Positions 1-9,250 of a stretch of DNA of 64,000 bases are shown here, piece by piece. Made by a program: the position numbers and the translations under genes. How positions within the stretch are numbered: the first letter of the stretch is position 1; every line of letters begins with the position of its first letter. Origin of the DNA: Serratia inhibens. GTDB taxonomy: Bacteria > Pseudomonadota > Gammaproteobacteria > Enterobacterales > Enterobacteriaceae. The DNA lies in contig NZ_QYYG01000009.1 in the NCBI RefSeq assembly GCF_003591175.1, positions 124,001-188,000 of the forward strand, in the 5' to 3' direction. The notes below the pieces were generated by a model, which had not been told where the DNA came from, did not search any database, and saw nothing but the letters and a program-made list of their open reading frames with translations.

Positions 1-53
1 GCGGTGACGTAACGGCACTAGACTGCTATCGGGCAACAAGAGGAAGCGGAAAT

Positions 54-509
54 ATGATTAACATTGTGCCTCTGGCGGATTACCCGCAGTACCTGCAACA
101 GGTGGTTGACTGGCAGTGGCGGGCGTTCGGCAGCGAAAACAGCCGGGCATTCTTCGCCAGTGTGGTAGAAAGCGGGCTGCGGGGAGCGGATTTACCGATC
201 ACCTTTATTGCCTTGCAAGAAGATAAACCGGTGGGCACCGTCGGTCTGTGGCGCTGCGATCTGATTAGCCGCCAGGATCTGACCCCCTGGCTGGCGGCGC
301 TGTACGTGGATGAAAGCCAGCGCGGCAGCGGTCTTGGCCTGAGGTTGCAACAATTCGTGGAGGACTACAGCCGGCGCGCCGGCTTCAGTGAACTGTATCT
401 GTACAGCGACTTCAGCGGTTATTACGAACGCCACGGCTGGCGTTACATCGGCGACGCGCTGGATTATCCGGACCGCCCGGTGCGGTTGTACCACCGGGCG
501 CTGGTTTAA
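54..509 (+). CDS. GNAT family N-acetyltransferase
   Basis: A 151-residue protein with the GNAT fold. The acetyl-CoA pyrophosphate-binding motif R-G-S-G-L-G lies at about residues 90-95, after the beta strand 'LAALYVDESQ', and a C-terminal 'YYERHGWRYIG' segment is typical of small stand-alone GNATs. The start follows a purine-rich ribosome site (AGAGGAAG). The gene converges on galR and the two stop codons overlap by 4 bases. The acceptor substrate cannot be told from sequence. In E. coli this side of galR carries lysA, so the gene is a lineage-specific neighbour. Family assignment is firm; function is unknown. Confidence 0.85.
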   Translation: MINIVPLADYPQYLQQVVDWQWRAFGSENSRAFFASVVESGLRGADLPITFIALQEDKPVGTVGLWRCDLISRQDLTPWLAALYVDESQRGSGLGLRLQQFVEDYSRRAGFSELYLYSDFSGYYERHGWRYIGDALDYPDRPVRLYHRALV

Positions 510-1525
510 TTCTGTTCGTAAACGTTATTGATACTGGCAACGGAGTGCCGCCGTACCAGCGTCGGGCTGAACATGTTGGTGATCTCCGGCAGCGGCTGGT
601 TGTTGGCCAGCGCCAGCGCCAGTTCGGCAGCCTGGGTCGCCATCGCTACCACCGGATAGCGGATGGTCGTCAGGCGTGGCCGCAGGTAGCGTGAAATCAG
701 CACGTCATCAAAACCGATCAATGACATTTGGCCCGGCACGTCCACGCTGTTGTCGCTCAACACCGAGAGCGCGCCGGCGGCCATTGAGTCGTTATAACAG
801 GTCACTGCGGTGAAGTGCTTGCCGCGCCCGAGCAACTCGGTCATCGCCTGTTCACCGCCAATTTCGTCCGGTTCACCGTAGGCAATCAGTTTTTCATCCA
901 CCGCAATGCCGTGCTCCTGCAACGCATCGAGATAACCCTGCAGACGGTCCGCCGCGTCGGAAATTTGGTGGGTGGAGCAGACGATGGCAATGCGCTGATG
1001 CCCCTGCTGGATCAAATGACGAGTGGCCAGCCAGGCACCATAACGGTCGTCCAGCGCTACGCAGCGTGCCTCAAAACCTGGCAGCGTGCGGTTTATCAGC
1101 ACCATGCCCGGTATCTGCTGCATCCAGCCGCTCAGTTCGTTATCGGTCAGTTTTTTGGCGTGAACCACCAGCGCGGCACAGCGGTGCCGTACCAACTGCT
1201 CAATCGCCTGACGCTCTTTTTCAGCCTCGTGGTAACCGTTGCCAATCAGCAGGAAGTTGTGGGTGGCGTAGGCCACCTGTTCCACTGCCTTGACCATGGC
1301 ACCAAAGAAGGGGTCGGAAACGTCGGACACGATCAGCCCAAGCGTTTCGGTCGATTGCTGCGCCAGCGCGCGGGCGTTGGCGTTAGGGTGGTACTGCAGT
1401 TGTTCCATCGCCGCCAGCACCGCAGAGCGCGAACTTTCGCTGGCTTTAGGGGAATTGTTTATTACGCGAGACACCGTGGCCACGGAAACACCCGCCAGCC
1501 TGGCAACATCCTTTATCGTAGCCAT
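506..1525 (-). CDS. galR: GalR, galactose operon repressor (LacI family)
   Basis: A 339-residue LacI/GalR regulator. The N-terminal helix-turn-helix starts MATIKDVARLAGVS and covers residues 2-24 (hinge to about 50), followed by a periplasmic-binding-protein-like effector domain. Known family role: repression of gal genes, relieved by D-galactose. I chose the ATG at 1523-1525, which gives the canonical 'MATIKDVA' N terminus. A longer reading to 1591 adds 22 residues with no family match. Position next to the omr sRNAs and aas agrees with E. coli galR, supporting GalR over other LacI members. Effector specificity is inferred from orthology. Confidence 0.9.
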   Translation of the reverse strand: MATIKDVARLAGVSVATVSRVINNSPKASESSRSAVLAAMEQLQYHPNANARALAQQSTETLGLIVSDVSDPFFGAMVKAVEQVAYATHNFLLIGNGYHEAEKERQAIEQLVRHRCAALVVHAKKLTDNELSGWMQQIPGMVLINRTLPGFEARCVALDDRYGAWLATRHLIQQGHQRIAIVCSTHQISDAADRLQGYLDALQEHGIAVDEKLIAYGEPDEIGGEQAMTELLGRGKHFTAVTCYNDSMAAGALSVLSDNSVDVPGQMSLIGFDDVLISRYLRPRLTTIRYPVVAMATQAAELALALANNQPLPEITNMFSPTLVRRHSVASINNVYEQN

Positions 1526-1745
1526 ATCTGTAATACATCCTGGGTAATCGCTTACATTCCCCAGTTTTGCGGAAAAAGCCCGGGGCTGCAAGCGGTGGTG
1601 ATCGCAACTTGTGGTGGCCGTTGCAGATATGTGCGATTTAATGTGCGCTTAGGCCCGCAGGGTACAGTGATAGAGCAATTTGTGCTTTGAAACCCTGCGC
1701 CGGCTGATGTTACTTTTGTGCATCTATTGATTGCCCGAGAACCTC

Positions 1746-4004
1746 ATGTCCATTAAACGTTACCCGCAACTTGCACACTGGGGGGCGTATACCGCCGTGG
1801 TTGAAGACGGCAGGCTTATCCGTTGCGAGCCGTTCGCCGACGATCCGGATCCTTCTCCGCTGCTCGGTTCCATTGCGCCAATGGTCTACTCAGACAAACG
1901 TATTCGCAAGCCGGCGGTTCGCCGTTCCTGGCTGCAGAAGCGCGAAGGTAGTGACCGCACGCTGCGTGGCCGGGAAGATTTTGTTGAAGTGGACTGGGAT
2001 CTCGCCCTCGATCTGGTGGCGGAAGAAAACCGCCGCGTGCGCGATCGCTACGGCCCTTCCGGCCTGTTTACCGGTTCCTATGGCTGGTCATCCGCCGGGC
2101 GTCTGCATCACGCGCGCTCGCTGGTGCGGCGTTTTTATTTCAGTGGCGGCGGTGGCGTTGACCAACTGGGCAATTACAGCTGGGGGGCGGCGCAGTTTTT
2201 CCTGCCGTACGTTATCGGCACCTTTACCCCGTTGACCGGGCGCGTGACCAGTTGGCCGAGCGTGGTCGAACACTGCGAGCTGTTTGTCGCCTTCGGTGGG
2301 CTGGCGTTGAAAAATGCCCAGGTATCCTCCGGCGGCGCAGCAGAGCATACGCTCAAACCCTGGCTGCAGAAACTGGCGCAGAAAGGCACCCCGGTGATCA
2401 ACATCAGCCCGATGCGCGATGACTGCCCGGCCTTTGTGAATGCCGAATGGATCCCGATCCGCCCGAACACCGACGTGGCGCTGATGCTGGCGCTGGCGTA
2501 CGAAATTCAGCGCCTTGGCGCGCAGGATGAGGCTTTCCTCTATAGCCATTGTGTGGGCTACGACCAGTTGGCGGATTATCTGCGCGGTACGGGCGACGGC
2601 GTGGCGAAAACGCCGGAATGGGCCAGTGCCATCACCGGCATTCCGGCGGCGCGCATCAGCCTGCTGGCGCAGCAATTGATCGGCGTACGCAGCTTTATTA
2701 CCTGTTCCTATTCGGTTCAGCGCGCCCATCGCGGTGAACAGCCGTATTGGATGATGATCGCCCTGTCGGCGATGCTTGGCCAGGTCGGCTTGCCGGGCGG
2801 CGGTTTTTCGTTTGGCCACGGTTCAATGAACGGCGTCGGTAACCCGCGGGTGGATACGCCGGGGCCTATGATGCCGGTGGGCAACAATCCTTGCGGGCTG
2901 GCGATCCCGGTGGCGCGCATCTGCGACATGCTGTTGCAACCCGGCGAACCTTACTCGTTCCGTGGGGAAACGCTGCACTATCCGGATATTCATCTGGTTC
3001 ACTGGGCCGGCGGCAACCCATTCCATCACCATCAACAGCTGAACCGTCTGGTGGAAGGGTGGCAAAAACCGGATACGGTGATTGTGCAGGATATTTGGTG
3101 GACGCCGGCGGCGAAGATGGCGGACATCGTGCTGCCGGTCACCACCTCGCTGGAGCGCAACGATATCGGTGGCTCATCGCGCGATCGTTATGTGCTGGCG
3201 ATGCATCAGGCGATAGCGCCGCAGCATCAGGCGCGCAACGACTTTGATATTTTCGCCGATCTGGCGGAGCGGCTCGGTTACCGTGAACAATTCACCGAAA
3301 ACCGCGACGAACAGGCCTGGATCGAATCAATCTATCAGCAGTGCGGGCAGGCGCAGGCGGGTACTGGCGTCGAGTGGCCGGAGTTCGCGGATTTCTGGCG
3401 TAAAGGTTATGTGGAACTGCCGGCACCGGCGAAGGAATTTGTGTTCTTCGACGGCTTCCGTGCCGATCCGCAGGCCAATCCGTTGCAAACCCCAAGCGGC
3501 AAAATCGAGTTGTTCAGCGAGAAAATCGCCGGCTACCGCTATGCGGATTTTGCACCGCATCCGCAGTGGCAACCGCCGGTCGAGTGGCTGGGCGCGCCGC
3601 AGGCCAAAGAGTGGCCGCTGCACCTGATTTCCATCCAGCCGGGCGACCGGCTGCACAGCCAGATGGATCCGGCGCCATTGGCGCAAGGCAATAAAACGGC
3701 GGGCCGAGAGACGCTGTATATGCACCCGGAAGATGCGGCAACGCGCGGTATTGCCGAAGGGGCCGAGGTGCAGGTCAGCAATGCGCGCGGCCGTTGCCTG
3801 GCGGGCGTTGCCATTACCGATGGTGTCACTCGCGGAGTAGTATTGATGGCCACCGGAGCCTGGTTCGACCCAGGCTTTGGCGCGCAGCGCCTGGCGGTGG
3901 AGCAGTCCGGCAACCCGAACGTTTTGACGCTGGATATCGGCACCTCGCCGTTGACGCAGGGGCCGAATGCCATGAGCTGCCTGGTTGAGGTAAGCACGCG
4001 GTAA
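1746..4004 (+). CDS. Molybdopterin guanine dinucleotide S/N-oxide reductase (BisC/TorZ/DMSO reductase family)
   Basis: A 752-residue molybdoenzyme of the DMSO reductase superfamily. The motif S-Y-G-W-S-S-A-G-R-L near residues 111-120 supplies the predicted serine molybdenum ligand (Ser116), the hallmark of DMSO, TMAO and biotin-sulfoxide reductases. Further cofactor-binding stretches include 'VHWAGGNPFHHHQQLNRL' and 'LPVTTSLERNDIGG', and the C-terminal molybdopterin dinucleotide-binding domain begins around 'LHLISIQPGDRLHSQ'. There is no twin-arginine leader and no N-terminal Fe-S cysteines, so it is probably cytoplasmic like BisC, which reduces biotin or methionine sulfoxide. The ATG at 1746 is preferred over an upstream TTG at 1731. 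It sits alone between galR and the omr sRNAs, where E. coli has no gene. The substrate is uncertain. Confidence 0.85.
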   Translation: MSIKRYPQLAHWGAYTAVVEDGRLIRCEPFADDPDPSPLLGSIAPMVYSDKRIRKPAVRRSWLQKREGSDRTLRGREDFVEVDWDLALDLVAEENRRVRDRYGPSGLFTGSYGWSSAGRLHHARSLVRRFYFSGGGGVDQLGNYSWGAAQFFLPYVIGTFTPLTGRVTSWPSVVEHCELFVAFGGLALKNAQVSSGGAAEHTLKPWLQKLAQKGTPVINISPMRDDCPAFVNAEWIPIRPNTDVALMLALAYEIQRLGAQDEAFLYSHCVGYDQLADYLRGTGDGVAKTPEWASAITGIPAARISLLAQQLIGVRSFITCSYSVQRAHRGEQPYWMMIALSAMLGQVGLPGGGFSFGHGSMNGVGNPRVDTPGPMMPVGNNPCGLAIPVARICDMLLQPGEPYSFRGETLHYPDIHLVHWAGGNPFHHHQQLNRLVEGWQKPDTVIVQDIWWTPAAKMADIVLPVTTSLERNDIGGSSRDRYVLAMHQAIAPQHQARNDFDIFADLAERLGYREQFTENRDEQAWIESIYQQCGQAQAGTGVEWPEFADFWRKGYVELPAPAKEFVFFDGFRADPQANPLQTPSGKIELFSEKIAGYRYADFAPHPQWQPPVEWLGAPQAKEWPLHLISIQPGDRLHSQMDPAPLAQGNKTAGRETLYMHPEDAATRGIAEGAEVQVSNARGRCLAGVAITDGVTRGVVLMATGAWFDPGFGAQRLAVEQSGNPNVLTLDIGTSPLTQGPNAMSCLVEVSTR

Positions 4005-4030
4005 ACATCTACACCTTTCCAGCCAGGGTA

Positions 4031-4082
4031 GGGGCGCTGCATGTTGCGCCCGCATTAATCGGGGAGCGTATATTCGCCCTCC
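4031..4082 (-). repeat. Palindromic intergenic repeat, inner-family copy 1
   Basis: About 52 bases holding two adjacent hairpins, GGGCGCTGCATGTTGCGCCC-like and GGGGAGCGTATATTCGCCCTCC-like. Read on the minus strand, the order and sequence match the core of the larger repeat at 41965-42020: a 'GGCGAATAT' palindrome, an AT-rich linker, then a 'GGGC...TGCAT...GCCC' hairpin. It lies just after the reductase stop codon and could also end that transcript. Homology to the second copy was judged by eye. Confidence 0.6.
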
Positions 4083-4142
4083 TATCGCAACAGAGCGCAG
4101 CCAAGGATGCTGAAGTTTCAACGGTGGCGGGTATACACCGCT

Positions 4143-4172
4143 GGTTACACTTTGCACCCTAATGTTGCGATT
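4143..4172 (+). promoter_or_regulatory. Conserved upstream element of the first Omr sRNA (candidate OmpR site)
   Basis: This 30-base block matches the block at 4417-4446 at 20 of 30 positions, ending in an identical TTGCGATT. In both cases exactly 42 bases separate it from the sRNA 5' end. A -10-like TAAATT lies at 4203-4208. E. coli omrA and omrB are activated by OmpR, so an OmpR site is the natural reading, but the sequence alone does not prove which protein binds. Confidence 0.55.
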
Positions 4173-4214
4173 GCCCGCTGGCTGGTTTTCGACGCAAGGG
4201 GGTAAATTGAACGT

Positions 4215-4304
4215 CCCAGAGGTATTGATTGGTGAGTTTCAACAACTCGTGTGTTGAGCCCATATTAATTGCACCAACCTACGCAGATGCGTAGGTTTTT
4301 TTTT
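4215..4304 (+). ncRNA. omrB: OmrB-type Hfq-dependent small RNA
   Basis: About 90 nt, starting with the conserved CCCAGAGGTATTGATTGG seed region and ending with a CCTACGC-AGAT-GCGTAGG terminator hairpin plus nine T. The middle (TCAAC...GTTGAGC, then 'CACCAACC' and 'GCAGATGC') resembles E. coli OmrB more than OmrA. The location in the galR-aas interval, on the galR side, also fits. Known family role: base-pairing with outer-membrane mRNAs (cirA, fecA, fepA, ompT) and ompR and csgD mRNAs under OmpR control. The first 22 nt are identical to the sister RNA downstream, so the seed is shared. Confidence 0.92.
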
Positions 4305-4416
4305 GCCTTGCATCCTTCCAGCCCGCTTGCGCAGGATCCGATTTTGTCTCTTTCCTGCCCCAGGATTGTTTAAGTTTCATTGAGTTATTTCCATAAATTG
4401 CGGGAAATTTACAGCT

Positions 4417-4446
4417 GGTTGCATTTAGAGCAGAACTCTTGCGATT
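4417..4446 (+). promoter_or_regulatory. Conserved upstream element of the second Omr sRNA (candidate OmpR site)
   Basis: Partner of the element at 4143-4172, with the same length, the same terminal TTGCGATT and the same 42-base distance to the sRNA start. A -10-like TAGAGT lies at 4476-4481. The flanking DNA between the two sRNAs is otherwise not similar, which suggests that selection has kept this block. Confidence 0.55.
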
Positions 4447-4488
4447 CGTCGGTAGTTTCTTGCGTGCCATCTCTCTAGAGTAGGTAGT

Positions 4489-4582
4489 CCCAGAGGTATT
4501 GATTGGTGAGAAATCAGCATACTCTGTATGTTGAAGCCATTTTCAATTGCACCAACCTACGCGGATGCGTAGGTTTTTTTTT
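4489..4582 (+). ncRNA. omrA: OmrA-type Hfq-dependent small RNA
   Basis: About 94 nt with the same 5' seed as its neighbour. A central GCATAC-TCT-GTATG stem recalls the GTACG-CTCTT-CGTAC stem of E. coli OmrA, and the terminator hairpin CCTACGC-GGAT-GCGTAGG is followed by nine T. It is the aas-proximal copy, as I recall for E. coli omrA. Sequence divergence from the other copy is confined to the middle. Assignment as OmrA rather than OmrB rests on the central stem and the GCGGATGC loop. Confidence 0.92.
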
Positions 4583-4646
4583 GCCTGCCGTATAGTATTC
4601 TTTTCCCTGCAACTGTTTACGCTCATCTTGGCTTAAGGGAGAAGGC

Positions 4647-6803
4647 ATGATCCTTTCCGTGCTGCGCACGCTGTTTCGCCTGCTGTATCGAATTCGCGTT
4701 GAGGGTGATGCCCGGCACCTCGATCAGCCCAAGCTATTGATTACGCCTAATCATATCTCTTTTATCGACGGTATTTTGCTGGCGCTGTTTTTGCCTATCA
4801 AACCGGTGTTTGCGGTCTACGCCAGCATCGGCGATCGCTGGTTTATGCGCTGGCTTAAACCCTATATCGATCTGGTCTATCTCGACCCGACCAAACCTAT
4901 GGCCATCAAGCAACTGGTGCGTATGGTGGAGCAGGGCAGGCCGATAGTGGTATTTCCCGAAGGGCGCATCACCGTTACCGGCTCGCTGATGAAGGTTTAT
5001 GACGGTGCCGCGTTTATCGCCGCCAAATCGGGCGCGACCCTGGTACCGGTACGGTTGGACGGCGCCGAGTTCAGCCCCTTTGGCCGTATGGCCGGCGTGT
5101 TCAAGATCCGCTGGTTTCCGCAGATCAGCATCCGTATTTTACCGCCGACTTCGCTGCCGATGCCGGAAGCGCCGCGTGCCCGCGATCGCCGGGCGCTGGC
5201 CGGTGACCGGCTGATGCAAATTATGATGCAGGCGCGGATGGACACTCGCGAACCGCAAACGCTGTTTCGCGCCCTGCTGGCGGCTCAGCACCGCTATGGC
5301 AGCAACAAGCCGTGCATTGAAGACATCGCCTTCAAGGAAGACAGTTACCGGCAGCTGATCAAAAAATCGCTGGGCGTCAGCCGCATCCTGCAGCGCTTTA
5401 CCGCCGAAGGTGAACATGTCGGCATGTTGTTGCCGAACGCCACCATCACCGCCGCGGCGATTTTCGGCGCCTCGCTGCGCAACCGTATTCCGGCAATGCT
5501 CAACTACACCGCCGGTTCCAAGGGTTTGAAAAGCGCGATGACCGCGGCGACCATCAAAACCATTGTCACCTCGCGCCAGTTTCTGGAAAAGGGCAAGCTG
5601 ACTCACCTGCCGGAACAGGTGCCGGAAGCCAACTGGGTGTACCTGGAGGACCTTAAAGATACTCTGACCCTGGCGGACAAACTGTGGATCCTGCGCCACT
5701 TGTTCCAGCCGACGCATGCCATGCTGCCGCAACAGCCGGATGATGCCGCCTTGATTTTGTTCACCTCGGGGTCGGAAGGTAACCCAAAAGGCGTGGTGCA
5801 CTCCCACGCCAGCCTGTTGGCCAACGTTGAACAGATCCGCACCATCGCCGATTTCACCCCGCGTGACCGTTTTATGTCATCGCTGCCGCTGTTCCATTCG
5901 TTCGGCCTGACGGTCGGGTTGCTGACCCCGCTGATGACCGGCAGCCGCATTTTCCTTTACCCCAGCCCATTGCATTACCGCGTGGTGCCCGAGCTGGTGT
6001 ATGACCGCAACTGCACCGTGCTGTTTGGCACCGCCACCTTCCTCAATAATTACGCGCGTTTCGCCCATCCGTATGATTTTGCCCGCTTGCGTTACGTGGT
6101 GGCCGGGGCGGAAAAGCTGGCTGACAGCACCAAACAGATTTATCAGGACAAATACGGTATCCGTATCCTGGAAGGTTATGGCGTTACCGAATGCGCGCCG
6201 GTGGTGTCGATCAACGTTCCGCTGGCGGCGAAGGTAGGTACCGTGGGCCGCATTATGCCGAAGATGGAGGCGCGTTTGATGAAGGTGCCGGGTATCGATA
6301 ACGGCGGCCGTCTGCAGTTGAAAGGTCCGAATATCATGAAAGGCTATCTGCGTGTGGAGCGTCCGGGTGAACTGGAACCGCCGGCGGCGGAAGATGAAAA
6401 CGGCAATCTGCAACCGGGCTGGTACGACACGGGCGATATCGTCACGTTGGACGAGCAGGGTTACTGCGTCATTCGCGGCCGGGTAAAGCGCTTTGCCAAA
6501 CTGGCCGGCGAAATGGTTTCGCTGGAGAGCGTGGAGCTGCTGGCACAGCGCGTGGCACCGGAAGGGCAGCATGCCGCCACGGTGAAAAGCGACAGCAGCA
6601 AGGGGGAAGCGCTGGTGCTGTTTACCTCCGACGCCAGCATCACCCGCGAAGCCTTGCTGCGTGCGGCGCGTGAGTTGGGTAGCCCCGAACTGGCGGTGCC
6701 GCGTGATATTCGTTTCCTTAAAACCTTGCCGGTGCTCGGCAGTGGTAAACCGGACTTTGTAACCCTGCGTAAAATGGCCGAACAGCCGGAGAATGCCCGA
6801 TGA
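4647..6803 (+). CDS. aas: Aas, 2-acylglycerophosphoethanolamine acyltransferase / acyl-ACP synthetase
   Basis: A 718-residue inner-membrane enzyme that reacylates lysophosphatidylethanolamine, close to the E. coli length of 719. The N-terminal acyltransferase domain shows the H-X4-D motif as NHISFID (His36, Asp41) and a 'VFPEGRIT' block. The C-terminal half is an adenylate-forming acyl-ACP synthetase with [10 protein letters not shown] near residue 373, 'EGYGVTE' and 'GWYDTGDIV'. The start follows AAGGGAGAAGG. The stop overlaps the lplT start (ATGA), so the two are translationally coupled and form one lysophospholipid repair system. Confidence 0.97.
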   Translation: MILSVLRTLFRLLYRIRVEGDARHLDQPKLLITPNHISFIDGILLALFLPIKPVFAVYASIGDRWFMRWLKPYIDLVYLDPTKPMAIKQLVRMVEQGRPIVVFPEGRITVTGSLMKVYDGAAFIAAKSGATLVPVRLDGAEFSPFGRMAGVFKIRWFPQISIRILPPTSLPMPEAPRARDRRALAGDRLMQIMMQARMDTREPQTLFRALLAAQHRYGSNKPCIEDIAFKEDSYRQLIKKSLGVSRILQRFTAEGEHVGMLLPNATITAAAIFGASLRNRIPAMLNYTAGSKGLKSAMTAATIKTIVTSRQFLEKGKLTHLPEQVPEANWVYLEDLKDTLTLADKLWILRHLFQPTHAMLPQQPDDAALILFTSGSEGNPKGVVHSHASLLANVEQIRTIADFTPRDRFMSSLPLFHSFGLTVGLLTPLMTGSRIFLYPSPLHYRVVPELVYDRNCTVLFGTATFLNNYARFAHPYDFARLRYVVAGAEKLADSTKQIYQDKYGIRILEGYGVTECAPVVSINVPLAAKVGTVGRIMPKMEARLMKVPGIDNGGRLQLKGPNIMKGYLRVERPGELEPPAAEDENGNLQPGWYDTGDIVTLDEQGYCVIRGRVKRFAKLAGEMVSLESVELLAQRVAPEGQHAATVKSDSSKGEALVLFTSDASITREALLRAARELGSPELAVPRDIRFLKTLPVLGSGKPDFVTLRKMAEQPENAR

Positions 6804-7996
6804 ACCCGTCGTTGAATACCGACTCACCTTTGCTTTCGCGCAGCATGATTGCCGTGATTTGCGCGCAGTTTTTGTCCGCTTTCGGCGACAATGCGCTGCT
6901 GTTCGCCACGCTGGCCCTGATCAAGCAGCAGCTGTACCCCGACTGGAGCCAACCGATTTTGCAGATGGCATTTGTCGCCACCTATATCATTCTGGCGCCT
7001 TTTGTCGGCCAAATCGCCGACAGCTTCGCCAAGGGGCGGGTGATGATGGTGGCGAATGGTCTGAAGCTGGCCGGCGCGTTGGTCATCTGTTTCGGGCTTA
7101 ATCCGTTCCTCGGTTATAGCCTGGTAGGCGTGGGTGCTGCGGCCTATTCCCCGGCCAAATACGGCATTTTGGGTGAAATAACCCGCGGTGAAAAGCTGGT
7201 CAAGGCCAACGGCCTGATGGAAGCCTCCACCATTGCCGCGATCCTGATTGGCTCGGTTGCCGGTGGCGTGCTGGCCGACTGGCACATTGTGGCGGCGTTG
7301 GCGATCTGCGCGCTGGTGTATGCGGCGGCGGTGATCGCCAACCTGTACATTCCACGCCTGCCGGCGGCGCACCCGGCGGCCTCCTGGACGCCGCGCGCGA
7401 TGACCCGCGCCTTCTTCGACGCTTGCGTTGTGCTGTGGCGCGACGGCCAGACACGTTTCTCATTGATTGGCACCAGCCTGTTCTGGGGGGCCGGCGTGAC
7501 GCTGCGTTTTCTGTTGGTGCTGTGGGTGCCGGTGGCGCTTGGCATCGCCGATAACGCCACACCGACGCTGCTGAACGCCATGGTGGCGGTAGGGATTGTG
7601 ATTGGCGCCGGGGCGGCCGCGCGTTTCGTCACGCTGGAAACGGTGAAACGCTGTATGCCGGCCGGGATCCTGATTGGTGTGGCGGTGGCAATCTTTGCGC
7701 TGCAAACCACCCTGTTTAATGCCTATGCGTTGCTGCTGACGATAGGTGTACTGGGGGGCTTCTTTGTGGTGCCGTTGAACGCGCTGTTGCAGGAGCGTGG
7801 AAAGCGTTCGGTGGGCGCCGGCAATGCGATTGCGGTACAAAACCTGGGGGAGAATACCGCCATGTTGCTTATGCTGGGTCTGTACTCTCTGGCGGTGAAA
7901 GTGAGCGTGCCGGTGATCGGCGTGGGGATTGGTTTTGGCGTGGTGTTTGCGCTGGCGATTACCGCGCTGTGGTTTTCACAGCGCGGTGCGAAATAA
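6800..7996 (+). CDS. lplT: LplT, lysophospholipid transporter
   Basis: A 398-residue polytopic MFS protein (E. coli LplT is 397) with about twelve hydrophobic segments, beginning after a short cytoplasmic N terminus. It flips lysophosphatidylethanolamine across the inner membrane to supply Aas. Its start lies inside the aas stop (4-base overlap), a strong operon signal. A 10-bp GC-rich inverted repeat follows the stop at 8011-8037. Confidence 0.96.
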   Translation: MNPSLNTDSPLLSRSMIAVICAQFLSAFGDNALLFATLALIKQQLYPDWSQPILQMAFVATYIILAPFVGQIADSFAKGRVMMVANGLKLAGALVICFGLNPFLGYSLVGVGAAAYSPAKYGILGEITRGEKLVKANGLMEASTIAAILIGSVAGGVLADWHIVAALAICALVYAAAVIANLYIPRLPAAHPAASWTPRAMTRAFFDACVVLWRDGQTRFSLIGTSLFWGAGVTLRFLLVLWVPVALGIADNATPTLLNAMVAVGIVIGAGAAARFVTLETVKRCMPAGILIGVAVAIFALQTTLFNAYALLLTIGVLGGFFVVPLNALLQERGKRSVGAGNAIAVQNLGENTAMLLMLGLYSLAVKVSVPVIGVGIGFGVVFALAITALWFSQRGAK

Positions 7997-8010
7997 CCGT
8001 AGTGAACGCT

Positions 8011-8037
8011 GTCGGGGCGCAGCCAGCGCGCCCCGAC
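8011..8037. terminator. GC-rich hairpin between convergent lplT and tas
   Basis: The arms GTCGGGGCGC and GCGCCCCGAC pair perfectly around a 7-base loop. There is no T tract on either strand, so it may stabilise 3' ends or act as a Rho-assisted or weak terminator. Its place between converging genes fits a shared 3' structure. Confidence 0.5.
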
Positions 8038-8041
8038 GTAT

Positions 8042-9082
8042 TCACGGCGCGGGAATGGTAAAGCGGGTGTGGATCTCTTCCAACCCCTGCAACACCTCTT
8101 CATCCAACACCACGTCAAAACTGTCGATGTTGGTTTTCAACTGCTCCAGCGTGGTGGCGCCCAGCAGGGTGCTGGCCACGAACGGTTGTTGCCGCACGAA
8201 CGCCAGCGCCATCTGCGAAGGATCCAGTCCGTGCTTTTTGGCTAACGCGACATATTCGGCAATCGCCTGTTGCGTTTGCGGAGCAGAATAGCGGTTAAAG
8301 CGGGTGAACAGCGTATTGCGCGCTCCGGCCGGTTTGGCGCCGTTAAGATACTTGCCGCTCAGGGTGCCGAACGCCAGGCTGGAATAGGCCAGCAGCTCAA
8401 CGCCCTCGTGCTGGCTGATCTCCGCCAGAGCGATCTCAAAACTGCGGTTCAGCAGGCTGTAGGGGTTTTGAATCGATACAATGCGCGGCAGTTCGTGTTT
8501 TTCAGCCAATTGCAGATAACGCATTACCCCCCACGGCGTTTCATTGGATACCCCGATATAACGGATTTTACCGGCGCGTACCTGCTCGGTCAGCGCTTCC
8601 AGCGTTTCCAACAGGGTAACGGTGGCTTTATCGTCGGTGTATTGATAATTGAGTTTGCCGAAGTAGTTGGTTTGGCGCTGCGGCCAGTGCAACTGATAAA
8701 GATCGAGATAATCGGTGTTCAGCCGTTTCAGGCTTGCGTCCAGCGCGGCGCGGATATTTTTGCGGTCCAGCGCCTGTTGCGGGCGGATGCTGCTGTCGGT
8801 GCCGCGTACCGGCCCGGCGATCTTGCTGGCCAGCACTATTTTCTCACGGTTGCCGCGCGCCTTGATCCAGCTACCGATGTACTGTTCGGTCAGCCCCTGG
8901 GTTTCAGGACGGGGCGGTACCGGGTACATCTCTGCGGTATCGATCAGATTGACGCCAGCGGCTAATGCATAGTCGAGTTGCGCATGGGCATCGGCTTCAC
9001 TGTTCTGTTCGCCAAAGGTCATGGTGCCCAGTCCCAGCATGCTCACTTCTAAAGAACTGTGGGGAATACGGTGGTATTGCAT
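8042..9082 (-). CDS. tas: Tas, aldo/keto reductase
   Basis: A 346-residue NADP(H)-dependent aldo/keto reductase, identical in length to E. coli Tas. It opens MQYHRIPHSSLEVSMLGLGTM. The catalytic tetrad is visible: Asp48 and Tyr53 in 'LIDTAEMYP', a lysine in 'IVLASKI', and the histidine in 'YQLHWPQ'. The start at 9082 has an AAGGAAGG ribosome site; an upstream ATG would add six residues without one. In E. coli the gene suppresses tyrosine auxotrophy of certain starving mutants; its physiological substrate is not settled. Confidence 0.95.
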   Translation of the reverse strand: MQYHRIPHSSLEVSMLGLGTMTFGEQNSEADAHAQLDYALAAGVNLIDTAEMYPVPPRPETQGLTEQYIGSWIKARGNREKIVLASKIAGPVRGTDSSIRPQQALDRKNIRAALDASLKRLNTDYLDLYQLHWPQRQTNYFGKLNYQYTDDKATVTLLETLEALTEQVRAGKIRYIGVSNETPWGVMRYLQLAEKHELPRIVSIQNPYSLLNRSFEIALAEISQHEGVELLAYSSLAFGTLSGKYLNGAKPAGARNTLFTRFNRYSAPQTQQAIAEYVALAKKHGLDPSQMALAFVRQQPFVASTLLGATTLEQLKTNIDSFDVVLDEEVLQGLEEIHTRFTIPAP

Positions 9083-9250
9083 TAACGGCCTTCCTTTCAT
9101 GTTAGCGCTTACGGGCCTTTACGCCCGGTGAAACAGGAGCCTAATAACCTGCAAGGCGGTGATATCGCCTTTCTCGACTATAACCAAGCCGTGAAGATGG
9201 GGGAAGTGGATTCCGTGCGGAGAAGGCTATCGCGCAGGAGAGGGGGCAAT

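Noticed and set aside
815..1690. A 291-residue plus-strand ORF across galR
   Set aside because: It is antisense to galR, with a GC-frame artefact composition. Similar long antisense ORFs over glnD (50390-52189), recB (26470-27687), ptsP (12217-13311) and bamA (62662-63927) are rejected for the same reason.
4279..4470. A 63-residue minus-strand ORF between the two sRNAs
   Set aside because: It ends inside the terminator hairpin of the first sRNA, has no ribosome site and looks like no known family.
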